Shown in pieces: positions 35,031 through 46,800 of a stretch of DNA of 64,000 nt; position 1 is the stretch's first letter; every line of letters begins with the position of its first letter. The translations under genes were made by a program, and so were the position numbers. The notes under the pieces are model-generated. The model ran no database searches. It had not been told where the DNA came from and saw nothing but the letters and a program-made list of their open reading frames with translations. Origin of the DNA: Mycogone perniciosa (lineage: Eukaryota; Ascomycota; Sordariomycetes; Hypocreales; Hypocreaceae); NCBI GenBank assembly GCA_025331125.1, contig JAOALB010000079.1, positions 1 through 64,000 on the forward strand, written 5' to 3'.

Positions 35031-37913
35031 GACACAACAGGCGACATAAGCATCGATTTCATGTCTGCCTTTGCGGGAAGTTTGAGTGAAGGCAACTATT
35101 TGAGTATGCTGGATCAGGAATATTCGAATGAATGTGGGAAGAAGAAATGAAGTATGTGCAGATAGACTCTCCGAGTGCTCCGTACAAAGAAATCATAGGG
35201 TAATTTTGCATGTTCAGGTGGTTTGTTGACAACAAGAGTGGAGCCCCCCCTTTTGCTGAATTATACAAAATGCACAAGATGCATTCACATTATGGCACCA
35301 CTTTGCACAGATCAGGGGCAGAAAACAAGCGAAATCAGCATAGCTGCCTTCACCGCCTTCAGGCCTGGTATGTAAATCCCGTCTGTCCCCAACAAAACGA
35401 AGCTTTTTCTTTTCCTTTTCTCTTTAGCTCTCTTTGCCTTTTGGCTTAGATCAAGTGTAGTATCTGTTCTTTTCAGTTTAATCTCTGAAAGGTCTCTAAG
35501 GAGACCAATCGTGATTATTCTTATTTTTGGTCTTTGGGTGGTTTCCTCTGTGCTTGCACATAATCCCGCCCACAGTGTCCCTGGTATTACACTGCCTCCA
35601 GGCGACGCAAACCTTTTTTGTTTTCATTACCGGCCCAGGCTTGCCTAGGTGGTGAAGAGGACGTGTTCTCTCTCCTGTGAATTTGTGCCGTTGGGTCAGT
35701 TGAGTATGTAGTGTTGACAGGAATCTTGGAAGATGGACACTTGGGACACCATAGGGAATGCTAGTCTGGCCCAACAGTGGTTGTATTCCGAGGATTATGT
35801 TGACCCTGTTCAAAACATGTCCACGTGTTCAAAGTAGGCGCTTGTAGAAGAAATATTTAGGCTTTGTTGTCCAACAGGTATCTTTGTTGACTCCCACGCC
35901 CGTACCTAGAGAGATGGATCTGAAAATCCCCCCGACACACCAACGCGAATCTCTATCAACTGGTACGCAATATTATCACGATGAAATGTCGATCGCTTGC
36001 TGAGATCCTGAAGAAGCCATCACAAGTCGTTGCCTGGTATGCGCGTAAATCCACAAAAACCTCACGAACTTCAGTCGAAGCCCCTCAGTAGCGAATCTCA
36101 ACTCTCACTTCCTGCACTGTGTCGAACTCTTGGAGACCTGAACTTGAGTTTGGGACACCCCTCCACCTCTTTCTTCATCCTTTTGAGCCAGAACATCGCC
36201 CTGCTCGATTCATGATCGTGACTTTTGACGGTGTGTTCGTCAGTCTGCCCAGACAATCCCGAAGACTGCTGATTCCCATAGTTTCCCCTCAACCTCTGAA
36301 TTGGCAGACCCAAATCCTCATCTGCCCAAGAATCTCGCCGCACTGCACCGTGCCCCTGCCATAACGACGACTTCCAGAAGCCAATCGACCGAGCCGGAAG
36401 AAGACACAGCTTGCAGAAGCGCTGCGCCCAAGACCTCACAAATCTCGAACAGGTCCAGAGAAATATCTCGCCCAAGCTTTTTGAAACCTCGGAGATTGGC
36501 AAAGTTTACATAAGAATACACGCAATAGCGACGCCAAAGAACTCGAAGCGGGACTCCCATAGTACCTTGAGATGCTTTTACTCTAGAACCACTTGTGACT
36601 TCCTAGGGAGCACCGCGACGATGATGCAAAACATGAGCTCCTCCCGCAGGGTTCGACGATGTCGGCTCGGTTCTGTCTCCTGTGGCGCCTGAGTCCAGTG
36701 GCAGCCAGATGGTGCAATTGGTGATCTAGAAAGTTCACACGAAGCTGGAACTGCGCCACCATTACCGACGGTGACTGTGATCGCTCACAAGACACACGAT
36801 CGAACTCCTCGAGCAGGATGGATTAGGGCAGCGAGAGGTTCATACACTGGAGAGCACCCACCGATTGTGATGCTGCGAATGTGATGTCAGTCCGCAAAGA
36901 ATGATCTGCTTGGCATTTGCTGGTTCAACCGCCACCAAATGGGAGAAATATATGGGATCGAGTCATCAGAGCGTTTAATGTTCAATCCCGGTCCCGGGAT
37001 AGAACACTCATAAGCCCCGTTAGAGCAGCCTGTGTATGGCAATGCAATGAAGCTGTGGTTCGAATACGATGTATCGACATCACCGAAGGCCAGTGATAAT
37101 ACAGAAGTCCTTACTTCAATACCAGGAAGCCGCTGCTAAAGTTGGCTGGCGGTTGCGAGCTGAGTATGGAGACATTGGGAAACAAAGCCTCTCCCTCTGC
37201 TGACTAACTCGTATAGGTCAGAGCTCACCGGGTAATGAGGCCATCCAGAAGACTCATGGCTGGGGCAATAACATTCGTCACGACGAACCCCTCCAACGAA
37301 CGATCTTTGCGAACAGCTACTTTGGGCTCACGCGGACTTGGATATTGAACACAATCCCCTACTTTACCGTACTGCTTGCGCCTTCAACCGCCAGGTAACG
37401 GTGTATCCTCGATCTGCAGTAACGGTCAGACAAGTATAGACAACGCCGACGGAATAGACAGAAGGATGGTCACAGTTATGGCCCTGGCGTCTAAACAACA
37501 GACCACCTCGTATTCCCCGTCTTACTACATTTTTTCAAAACCCATGTCCTATCATTGTCAGACGGGCATAGACACTGCCTCAGCGGTGTTTCGCGGTGGA
37601 GATTCGAAGAAAAGGGGCTTCTAAATAGACGCCATATACTGCTCAAATTTGAGTTCTAGTTCCTGACGGTAATCCACAAATTGCAGCAAGGTATGTATTA
37701 TCCAGCCTGTGCTGCTCAGGGGCTGTACCTTGAGATAATGGCACCGCTACATCTTTGTTAGTGACGGTAAACGACTTAGGTAGTCTGGGTTTGTCTATTT
37801 AAACGCCGCTCCTCGTCCTTCCCGCTCTTTTTATCTTCATTCCCATCCAACAACCATCAAACCTTCTCAGTCCTCCAAAAGTCTCACCTTCAGTTTCAAT
37901 TTCAACTACAATT
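35031..37913. other. Intergenic, possible unknown relic
   Basis: No intact gene is supported. Between about 37080 and 37400 a plus-strand frame reads protein-like pieces (KVGWRLRAEYGD, FANSYFGLTRTW) with stops in between, suggesting a decayed gene of unknown family. A variant motif gctccgtac lies at about 35175. The open frames at 36030-36700 have no family features. Confidence 0.4.
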
Positions 37914-38438
37914 TTGTCTCGTCAGCTTCTTTCGCTAGCATGCGCTCTTTTCTACGGCCTTGTGCCATTGGCTCAAGCTACAGAGAATAACCACGGGTTA
38001 CTCGAAATCATCAACGTCGGGCATGGTATTCTTACAGTTTATGGGTCTTCGAACTAGACATCAGCCCCAGCTACCATCGCAAAAAGACAATGACAAACTG
38101 GTAGCATTCAGTGCGATAGGAATAATCACCTGGCTGGTCAGCAGGTCTGCGTAGGCTTGATCACGGCTTTGGGCGGAACATTGTACGACAACAATGTCGG
38201 AAACCATCCTAGAGACTACTGTTACGAAGCTTTCGGTCAGGGTAAGGGGAAGTGCTGTATCTCCTGGGGAACTGCTGTAACCAACGCTCGGTTCGGTATG
38301 TTTACGGACGTGGCATCATCGATTAGCAACCAATGTGGTGGCTACAACAATGGAAAGGTTTCGGGTCTTGTCAAGCAGGTGGCAATTGGTGACTGCACTA
38401 CTGTCCGTGTGTCGAACCGGGAAGATGGTTGCAAGTAG
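37914..38438 (+). pseudogene. Broken small secreted cysteine-rich protein
   Basis: One frame reads a signal-peptide-like segment (LLSLACALFYGLVPLAQA), a KR dibasic site and then a 90-residue cysteine-rich domain (IQCDRNN, RDYCYEAFGQG, KCCISWG, ISNQCGGYN, GLVKQVAIGDC, EDGCK). The layout matches a common fungal secreted family with C-C-x-S-W and a C-terminal S-N-R-x-x-G-C. Three defects are visible: TTG at 37914 where the start codon is expected with no ATG in frame, a TAG at about 38054 and a TGA at about 38090 between leader and domain. An intron from about 38033 to 38120 could remove both stops, but the missing start remains. Decay is therefore likely but not proven. Confidence 0.6.
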
Positions 38439-39115
38439 GAATGTGCTTGTTGAGATAACAGGTGGCTGGTGGACTTTTTGCATTCTATGGTCTTATCTTG
38501 TCCTGGCTTCAGGACCAGTGTTTTAACATACGGGGTTGCATGTATACTATATTTTAACAATCAGCTTGACTGAATCCCCAAGGTGCCCTGAGCTTTGCTT
38601 CCTAAATCATGACCACTCTACATATAACAATTTGATGCGTCAATATATGAATCTTCCATAGCATACGACTTCAGTTATCTTGGTCCTATAACGCGGCCCG
38701 CTTGTTATGCTGAGGTTCTGTAGTTAGATAAGCACATTTACCTTGTATTGGATGTGCACCTGTCGCAAGGCGTGTACTTTGGACATGTGGCTTTCGACCC
38801 CTGATTACTGTCTCCTCTGTATTCCACGTAGAATTGCCTAATTTCCAACAACCGAATCATGGTTAGTCGGCAAGAGGATAGTCTCATATGCTAGGCCAAA
38901 TATACAACTGTATTAAAAATTCGCAGCAAAGGTCAAGTTTGTTATAGCATCTTCAATGTTTACTCCAGAGCAAGACCCACGATCACCTAGAACACGTCAC
39001 AGCCATCCTTCTCCGCATGTGTAAACAAGTCAAAGTAGAAATTAACGCTTCCGATTCCGTTTCTCGCAACTTTGTACTCCACATATAGGTAGAAAACCCC
39101 ATTCACCCCCCTCTT
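38439..39115. other. Intergenic
   Basis: The stretch lies between the secreted-protein relic and the 3' end of the minus-strand dioxygenase gene. No gene or structured element was recognised. Confidence 0.5.
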
Positions 39116-40178
39116 TCAAGCAACCGTCTCTGACCCCCAGTAATACGTCAAGATTCCCACTCCAAGATATTTATCCTCATACGTTCTCGCCTTCTCACCC
39201 TCCAGTGCCGCTCCGGCACACACAACCAACGGCATGAAATGCTCCCCCCTCATCGGCGGATGCATATCATCGGCATGGGGCAACTCCCTCCACGCCCCGA
39301 CCCTCCTCCACCTCTCTTCCTTCCCCTCTATGCTAACCGCCTCTGTCAACGCATTGTTCCAAGTATTCACCTTGTCCCGCGATTCCTGGATCTTCGCCAG
39401 CCCACCCAGCTTCAGGTCGTGGTACATCTGGAAGTTGTGTAGTGAAGCGAAACCCGACCCCACGATGGCGATGTTGTTCTGCCGCAGCTTTGCCAGTGCA
39501 TCTCCCATGCGTAGGTGCTTATCAGGGTCCTCTGACTCCAGGACTGAGACCTGTACGATGGGTACGTTGGCCTCCGGGTTGACTAGTATCATGGGGATGA
39601 ACACGCCGTGGTCCCAGCCGCGTCCACTATCCAGTACGGACTGCAGACCCTGCTCCTCCAGCGCGGCTTTGATCTCGCGTGCGATTTCGGGCTCGCCCGG
39701 GGCTGGGTACTTGAGCTTATATGACTCAGGGGGGAAGTTGTAGTAGTCGTAGTAGAGGTCGTGTTTAGCCGCAGATGAGATGGTGGGCTCCCTTGTTGTC
39801 CAGTGGGCGGTGACGAGAACGATGGCGCGAGGTTGATCAGGAGTGCCTAGTTTGAGGATCTTCGGTACCCGGTTCTTGAGAGAGTAGGTGATGTCCTTGT
39901 GGCCGGGGTCACCCAGAATAGGCATGGGACCTGTAATGTTAGCACATATTGGGTCCGTTGGATGGCAAATAAATGCTCTCATGTCGTGGGTTTCATCCAA
40001 AATTGTGTCTGAAACAGGGAACAGAATTAAACTCACCTCCTCCATGAGAGAGCGCAATAACCGGAGCCACAGTCATTTTGGGCTGACGAAAGAAATACCT
40101 CTGAGCAATACGAAACAACGCGATTAGGACAACAGCTCTGCCAACCCAGAAAGCAATGCGTCTCAGAGTCAATCTCAT
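39116..40178 (-). CDS. LigB-type extradiol (DOPA-type) dioxygenase
   Basis: Two exons (40178-40037 and 39930-39116) encode 318 aa; the 106-nt intron is GTGAGT...TTACAG. The family (class III extradiol dioxygenase, 4,5-DOPA dioxygenase type) opens catechol rings next to the hydroxyls using a non-haem metal. Expected metal/catalytic histidines are seen in ALSHGGGPMP, VTAHWTTREP, RGWDHGVFIPM and FASLHNF. The first 35 residues, from the ATG at 40178, add a hydrophobic segment (FWVGRAVVLIALF) that would anchor the enzyme in a membrane. A start at the Met of KMTVAPVIALSH (about 40076) would give the usual soluble form. It lies just downstream of, and parallel to, the amidohydrolase gene. The substrate is not predictable. 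Confidence 0.88.
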
Positions 40179-40591
40179 CAACTCAAACCCCTCAAATCTG
40201 AAGCCTCAGCTATAAATAAAGAAACAGCGAACTTGAAAGGACGTTGAAACACAGGAATGCGAGAGATCCAATAGACTAAATACCCCACGTCTTGGCACGC
40301 ATGCCTAACTTTTAAGTCCGATTGTTCTCCGCTTTTAGTGCTTCATATGTAAGTTCATTTTTCGCTTACTCGCGGCGAGATAAGCGAGTTGACTAAGGAT
40401 AAGGTAAATCATCTAATAAATGACGTGCTTGGTCATAGCCGCGCGCGCGGACATCCCACTTTGCTTCCGTAAGTTGCCCTGAGATTTGTAAGCCGGGAAG
40501 AAATACGCGTTTCGGTTCATATGACGTTTAATGCCATTCGATCCATTGGAATATTTTGTTGACATTGTATTAACTAATGTGGCATCCAAAC
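40179..40591. other. Intergenic between two minus-strand genes
   Basis: This is the promoter region of the dioxygenase and 3' flank of the amidohydrolase. It contains a short CG run at 40440-40451. Nothing else was recognised. Confidence 0.5.
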
Positions 40592-43512
40592 TTACACGAA
40601 CACTGCCACTGAGCTTCGGCCAGCTCCAACGGCCTTGATTCTCGACCCAATGTCCAATGGGCTTCCCTCACTCATAATGAAATGGCCCTTGGCCTGTTCC
40701 TCAGGCACCTGCTTGCCACCCAAGATCTTGTGCACATTTACGCTCACTAGGTCCAGCGCAGCCTTTTCACTCAATCGCCCGTTACCATTATGGTAGGCTG
40801 TGCCCGCCTCAAAGCCCAAGTCCCGTATGTACCAATCTTCAGGGAGGCCAATAGCAGCCGTCACGCCAGCGTCCAGCAAATAGTCAATCGTAGTGCCATT
40901 CGACAAGGGAGCGCCTGGCAATGAGCGTCTCTGGTCCCACATGTTGGGATGCGCCTGAAGCGGCAGCAGGACAACGCCGACGTCAGCAGCGGCAAGCTCT
41001 TCAGCGACAAGATGCGACTCAGAGCCACCGAGGATTGCCAGCTTGATCTTGGGGGATGAAGTTGAAGTCTTGATAGCCTCCTCAACCTCGGACTTGATCT
41101 TCAACGCAGTCGCAATGCCATCAGCGTTATCAATCGTCAGAGCCAGCACCATATTCCCGCCTACGACCTTCTTAAGGTAGGCCTCTTCAGAGAAAAGATC
41201 ATTGGATGGTTCGTCCGATTTGGCAGCTTGCAAAAGCTTCTTTCGTAGCAGGCCAAATAACTCTGAGTAACTGCCCACTGCACGAGCATCAAGATCGAGC
41301 GTGTAGTGAACAGCTACGTCAGAAGCGAAGATAGCGTCCTTCTCCGCGGTAGTCTTGGCACCCGTGAGGAAGCCAACACTAGTACCGTGGTGGGTTTTTC
41401 CGCCCAGGAATTTGGGTGCAGAAATAGCCTTGGTAACGCCATATTTAGCTGCCACATGAAGCTTCTTGCCATCAAGTCGAAGGCCATCAACAGCCCGTGA
41501 AAACGCGACTGGGTTGGGCCCATTATCCGTTACATCCTCGCCATCAATTTCATTGAGACCAATCGTGCCAGCCACACCAGTGAAAGAGTTAGTGAGGTAT
41601 CCGTTCTTGAGCTCGATATGATTCTTGGAAGCCTTAGCAGCAGCGGCGAATTCAGGTCCACAGGCACCAATGCAAGCAATTTTGCCTTTGGAAACAAAAA
41701 CATCTAAGGGCTTGTCTTTAGACTCATGGATTTGGTCATCGGACAAAAGTACCTTTGTGATTCCATGGAAAATTACGTCCTCAATCTGAGTTGGCTCCTC
41801 GATAATATTAGCCAGTGCCTCATCGGGCACAATAGGGCCGGTCACGGGCTTCGAGAGTTCGATTGGATCCTTGAACTGAGCAGTGCCATCAATCCAAACC
41901 TGGACTGGTGCCGCACCAACACTTAAGGGATCGCTATCCCAAACCGCAATGTCGGCATCAAAACCAGGCTTAACCTTGCCGAGACGCTTTCCCATACCAA
42001 GTTCCTCAGCCGGGGCACTGGTTACGCTGGCGAGGGCTGCATGATAGGGCAGGCCATAATGGTATCCCTTGGCAGCTTCGAACAGAACGTGTTGGGCATT
42101 GATGACAGGATTGTCACTCACGTACACGGTCGTGAGGTTGGCATCATAGAGACACTTGCCCGCATACTCGGAAGCGACATAGGCCTCAGTTTTGTAATAC
42201 ATGTTGTCGGCGAAGAGAGCAGAGGCTGGTGGCCGACCACCATAAGTGCGCTTGAGAATCTACCCACATTCATCAGTTTCATTCATCTCGGCCTGAAATG
42301 AATACACCTACCTCAGGAACGAGGAACGTCTGGTGAGCGTGGTGAAAGGCCCGAATAGGGAACTTGAACTCATTTGAGTGCCACCATTGCCTCCAGATCC
42401 GTAACTGTGTAGCAATGGGTGTTGATATGGACCTGACCACGAAGGGCTGCAGTGAGGGACTCCCAGTGTAGTTCCTGTGGCAGATAATCCTCCATTTTCC
42501 CCACGCCCACGGCCTCAGCCTTGTCGCACCAGTCGTTCTGCTTTTGTATCAATGCACTAGCCTGCTCAAAGGCATGCCTGAAGTTGAAGCTCTCGCCCAT
42601 GCGGCTAAAGGGTCGCTTGTCAATTCCACCATGTACCCTCTTAGGATTCTCTCCGCAAGCCATTTTCATGTATCGCCAATTGCGTTCGGGGTCTGCCAGT
42701 AAGTCCTGTGCGCTGAGCTCCTTGCGGCCGTTCTTCGGACCAACAGCGTGCTTAATGAGAAAGGCCTCGCCGCCTATGCTGTTGCCGGAGCCAGGAAGAA
42801 CCAGCGATGTGGTTACGCCCCCAGACTTGATAACCTCAATCTGGGGATCCAATATGTATAGGGCGTCGATGGAGCGGGCCCACGGGGTGATGTCGTCAGA
42901 TAGTTCATTGACGTCGGCATAGCCGTTGAGGTAGGGCAGAGCGTTGACGCCAGCATGACTATGCATGTCAACGATTCCGAAGGTCAACTGGCGGCCTGCC
43001 GCATCAAAGATTAGCGTGTCCGTGGGGAGCGATTTCGACGAGATCCGAGCTTCAACTCGCTTGATGAGACCATCCTGAAGGAGCACATCCCCGTGGGTCC
43101 ATTCCCAGCCCTTCCCAGCTCTTGCGTCCTCCTCACTGGTGCCGTCAACAGGCTCGCCAACCCAGATACTGGCATTCTTGATGAGTGTCGGCTTGCCGCC
43201 CTCAATAAACCTGGCATTCTTGTCGCGGCCCAAGCCAATGGGGTCTTGGGGCTTGTGGCGGAGCTTCTGGCACGTCTGTAGGTTGCCATTGAGCTTCTCA
43301 AGGGACAGCCTGGGGGTCCTTGTATCGTCTCGCCAGATCTGCCTCCATTGTCCCACAACAATCAATGTCAGGCAAGCGACAGCGAAAAACTTGAGGGCGC
43401 GAGACCGGCGCACGCCAGCACGCCAGGCCCGAGGTCGGTAAGCTCCTCCAAAGCTCGTTGGAGGCGGCAGCTCTACGATGCTGTAAGGCGGAAGACCGGA
43501 CTTTTCGTCCAT
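40592..43512 (-). pseudogene. Membrane-anchored amidohydrolase with frameshift
   Basis: The first exon (43512 to 42312) starts MDEKSGLPPYS and has one membrane segment (ALKFFAVACLTLIVVG). It then carries amidohydrolase motifs: FGIVDMHSHAGVN (metal-binding HxH), VLPGSGNSIGG, MACGENPK and HINTHCYTVTD. After a 52-nt intron (42311-42260) the second exon continues ILKRTYGGRPPASA, HYGLPYHAALASVTSAPA and KPGFDADIAVWDSDP to the stop at 40592. Fungal relatives are often labelled carbohydrate esterase 9-like or imidazolonepropionase-related. At 42381 an unpaired base (or a two-base loss) shifts the frame: the conserved HSNEFKFP and AFHHAHQTF are present but in another frame, so translation would stop at TGA within a few codons. 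An out-of-frame ATG sits 7 nt upstream of the start. Confidence 0.8.
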
Positions 43513-44702
43513 CTTTCATGCGACTCTCGCGACAGCGGTTCGATAGTCAGCGAGAGTCAATGGAGGAAGAAGAGGGGGAAGATGAAGCTGAGAGCACAAG
43601 AGGCAGAGCTCCGAAGCCAGTGGAACTTGGAACGGAAATACCAAGGCTACTGTACCCCGAATCCAGGGGAGGGAGCGCTAATAGTGGGGGAACATCCACT
43701 GTCCAACCCCCGTATTTCCCCAACTTGGGTTAGTGCGGGGTACCTTTGGCGATGCCCTCATTCCACCTCAAGTCGACGCAAGACTACCTGGACAAGGTGC
43801 TTCATAAAAGAGCGCAGCTTTAACGGGATCTTGTATATACATAGTATGGAACACTCCGTGTATTCTATTTTTCTCCTCTGCATAGAAGTGGGCTGTATTT
43901 TTGTGATAAAGGGCGCATTATTTCATCAGAACTACCTCCACCTGAGCGCCGGCTATACCCACTCTATAGCTGCCCGTACAGATCCATTACCTTAACTGAT
44001 GAGCCCGCAGACCAGACTATTTAAGGCATTTTAGCCGTGATATTTTCTCGTCGCCGACTCTCGGCTTTGATCTTCTGCTTCATGGGGAAGGTGTTCGCAT
44101 TCTCCAGTTGCACATCATGGAACGCAAATTCCTCCAGGGTTCCTTGGGCCTGTATTATGAAAGAGTTACGCCTCTCATAGCCCATCTCCTCTACCTTGCC
44201 CAAGAGATGTCGTCTAACATGTCCCATTCTCGGTAGTAACTTCATAATCTCGGAGATTTACCTAACTCAGAGTTACCAAGGTGCTTATTGTATCACGTAC
44301 GCTCATTTGGTGCACACCCAAAGCGCCAAAACTAATACTCTTTCGTACGGAATACAACCCCATACTTGGGTTGCAATATACCCTCTGCATTTACCAAGAT
44401 GTAGTAGCAACTCGTCGCATCCTCTACTACAAGACTGTTTTTGTTTGATGGACAAGCTACATAGTCAGTGAGGTTTGGAATTTATCACCAAAATACACTT
44501 TCATCGATACTCAGTATAATAGGAGTCTTCATTGTTTAGGCATGGCCGTTGTGCGGAGTGAGTTGATGCGGGGAGTAGATACGTACTCCGTACTTTATCG
44601 GAACTGTCGTCGGGCCGACGTTATCGCAACCTCAATCGTAAACAACATCCAAACAACGCAACGCGTCTCGCTTCACACGACTCATGAGATGTTGTAGTCA
44701 TC
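43513..44702. other. Intergenic
   Basis: This is the promoter region of the amidohydrolase (-) and upstream flank of the decayed gene at 44703. A GTACTCCGTAC motif lies at 44583-44593. Open frames at 43348-43995 (+) start antisense to the amidohydrolase and show no family features. Confidence 0.5.
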
Positions 44703-45714
44703 ATGGGTATCCCGCGCAAGACTTTTTGGAAAGTTGTCAAATATTTGCCTCGGCCGCATCCGGACCCCCGGCTAGAATGGCACCTCCAACTCTACGATTA
44801 GTATACCAAGCTGAAGCGGCGACTTGAGAGGAGAGAAGTGGGCAAAGCCCTGGCCGGATGAAGAATTCGAATTCTGCGATGGCAAACGGCTACTGGATGT
44901 TCATATTGTGTCTACCTTCTACAACTCCGTTTCGCAGTTGATAGAGTGGGATGAATATGTTCCGCATCTGCGGCGGAAATATTATAGCGAAAACCCGTTT
45001 TGGCGTAGCGATTTGTGAGTTTACCCCCCAAAACTGAAGCTGGGAGTTAATGGTCGTTTTCCAATCCTCTCTTTCTGTTAGGTGGACCGTTCACACCAAT
45101 CATATCCGGACCATCTGGTATAAAAAGGATTGGATACAATCAAGGGTGAATTCCACCGGTTTATCATATGTGCCTTGTTTTTTTATAAGGGGAACGTAGA
45201 TTTGAAGCGGTATTCAGCTGTGTCCCATTCTATAGCGAGCCTGTCGGATGCGATTACGCCCGATGATCGGCTGCTACGAAGCGAACTATTAATGACTGCG
45301 ATGTTTCTACGGCAAAGGCTGGGACAGCTGGATTGACTTGGGCACCACACATTCCCAGTAGGCTTTAGCCCTTACCCTACCGCTTTGTTTCTTTGTTTCT
45401 AACATTCGTGTTCTTAGATGCTGGTGTTGAGCTTCCATGAAGGAGGCGCCCGCATCCTCCAAGTGCACGCCGAAAACGGGAAACTGCATGTGCGGGTTTC
45501 CCGCTGGCTAGACCTTCTGGGCAGCGATGGTTATGTGCCTGCTGATGGAAAAGTTTTGGCTCAGTGGCTATTAGCTCAACCCATCGGGAACACCTCCATC
45601 TCCGATACACCAAAGGCCTTCGCCGCTGTGGAGCAGGACTGTTACCAAAATCAAGATCCCGGTATAGCCTCTACACTAAGGATCCAAACACCAGCCAAAT
45701 TAGATGTGCCATGA
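44703..45714 (+). pseudogene. Decayed gene of unknown fungal family, copy A
   Basis: The start MGIPRKTFWKVVKYL and the following QLYD are cut by TAG at 44799-44801 and TGA at 44859-44861. Another frame continues WPDEEFEFCDGKRLLDVHIV and RRKYYSENPFWRSDL. An intron at 45015-45081 (GTGAGT...TTAG) leads to WTVHTNHIRTIWYKKDWI. A further frame gives ITPDDRLLRSELLMTAMFLR, and after about 45417 it reads MLVLSFHEGGARILQVHAEN and RWLDLLGSDGYV, ending at 45714. Exon-like structure survives, but stops and frame changes show decay. I do not know the family's function. A second, shorter copy lies at 48594-48870. Confidence 0.6.
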
Positions 45715-46800
45715 TGATGTGGAATGGCGACTAAGCATGCTGAAACGCTTTATTTCGAGGTTTGTTGGGATCGGCTCCCTAACCGAACAATCATGATGTC
45801 AAGAGTTGGCGGTGTCCAATTTCCATTTCATCCATGTTGTAATCTCGCACTTTTAATCGAACTACTTATTCTCAGCATACTAACAACGCCTCTGGTAAGC
45901 TTCCACACCATTAGCAGAAACGTCTACTGCGGCCCATTGTTGCAAGGGTTAGCAAGAACCCGGGAAGCTTGATAAGCACCTATGCGCAAGTGCAGCGGAC
46001 CCATATCTATACACATACTCGATCGGTCACAAGAGATAACACCTTATCCTACCTACTTGGTATGCCTTGCCACTGAGATCCGTAACACGTGTCGGGATAT
46101 TGGGTCATTAGGCACGCACGTAATATCTGGCAGCCAAGATGAACTGATGTTACAGTGGCCACCTAATATCACCAACCGCAACTTTGTCATTCGTAGGCAA
46201 CAATGCAACCTGGCCCAATACGCCTTCCAGAAAAAATGCAGGGGGTGGGTGTGGAGTTCACAGTTGGTGGAATGTTAGGCACCATGTGAGGCTCTGTCAG
46301 GCTCGCTCCTCCGGCATGCATGTTGGTTGCGGTGATAAGCTCCACTCTATCCTACGGGTGCGAACTCATGGGCGCCAGTCATGCTCTCGCGCCTGACGAG
46401 GCTTTGACTGACCGTCCCATCGCACCTGAGCATGTGAAGTCGAAGCGTTGGCTAGATATGACTTTCCAGCCTCAAAAGCATTTAAGTACTGTTGGTCCAC
46501 TGTTAAGTCTAATCTATTAATCGTCCAAACCACAAGTCATCGTTCTCAATGCCATCAGCGTTGCACAACTTCTGAGAACCCTGGCAACATCCAGCAGCCT
46601 ATGTTGGCAACACCATTATCATGCCACTTCCATACACACCGAGTGAATGGCGAGCAACGGCAGATGAAAGGAAACTGCCAGTCTCCAGTCACCCCTTGCG
46701 CAACATACCCAAGCTTGCATCCGGCTCCAAGCTGGATTTCACAAACTGTCTCCGGCTTAGAGCCATCTGGAAGCTAGATATTAACAACTGACCAAGTCAC
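45715..46800. other. Intergenic between decayed genes
   Basis: No recognisable gene. The final part may hold the lost N-terminus of the next pseudogene: ILTTDQVTNL is readable at about 46777-46807, but the frame is not continuous. Confidence 0.4.

Noticed and set aside
36098..36502. 134-residue minus-strand open frame
   Set aside because: Overlaps similar open frames on the other strand and shows no family feature.
37055..37075. tRNA B-box-like ggttcgaatac
   Set aside because: No matching A box or cloverleaf could be built around it.
39234..39743. 169-residue plus-strand open frame
   Set aside because: Antisense shadow of the dioxygenase, which has clear family motifs.
43348..43995. 215-residue plus-strand open frame
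   Set aside because: Its first part lies antisense to the amidohydrolase N-terminus. No domain, signal or splice support.
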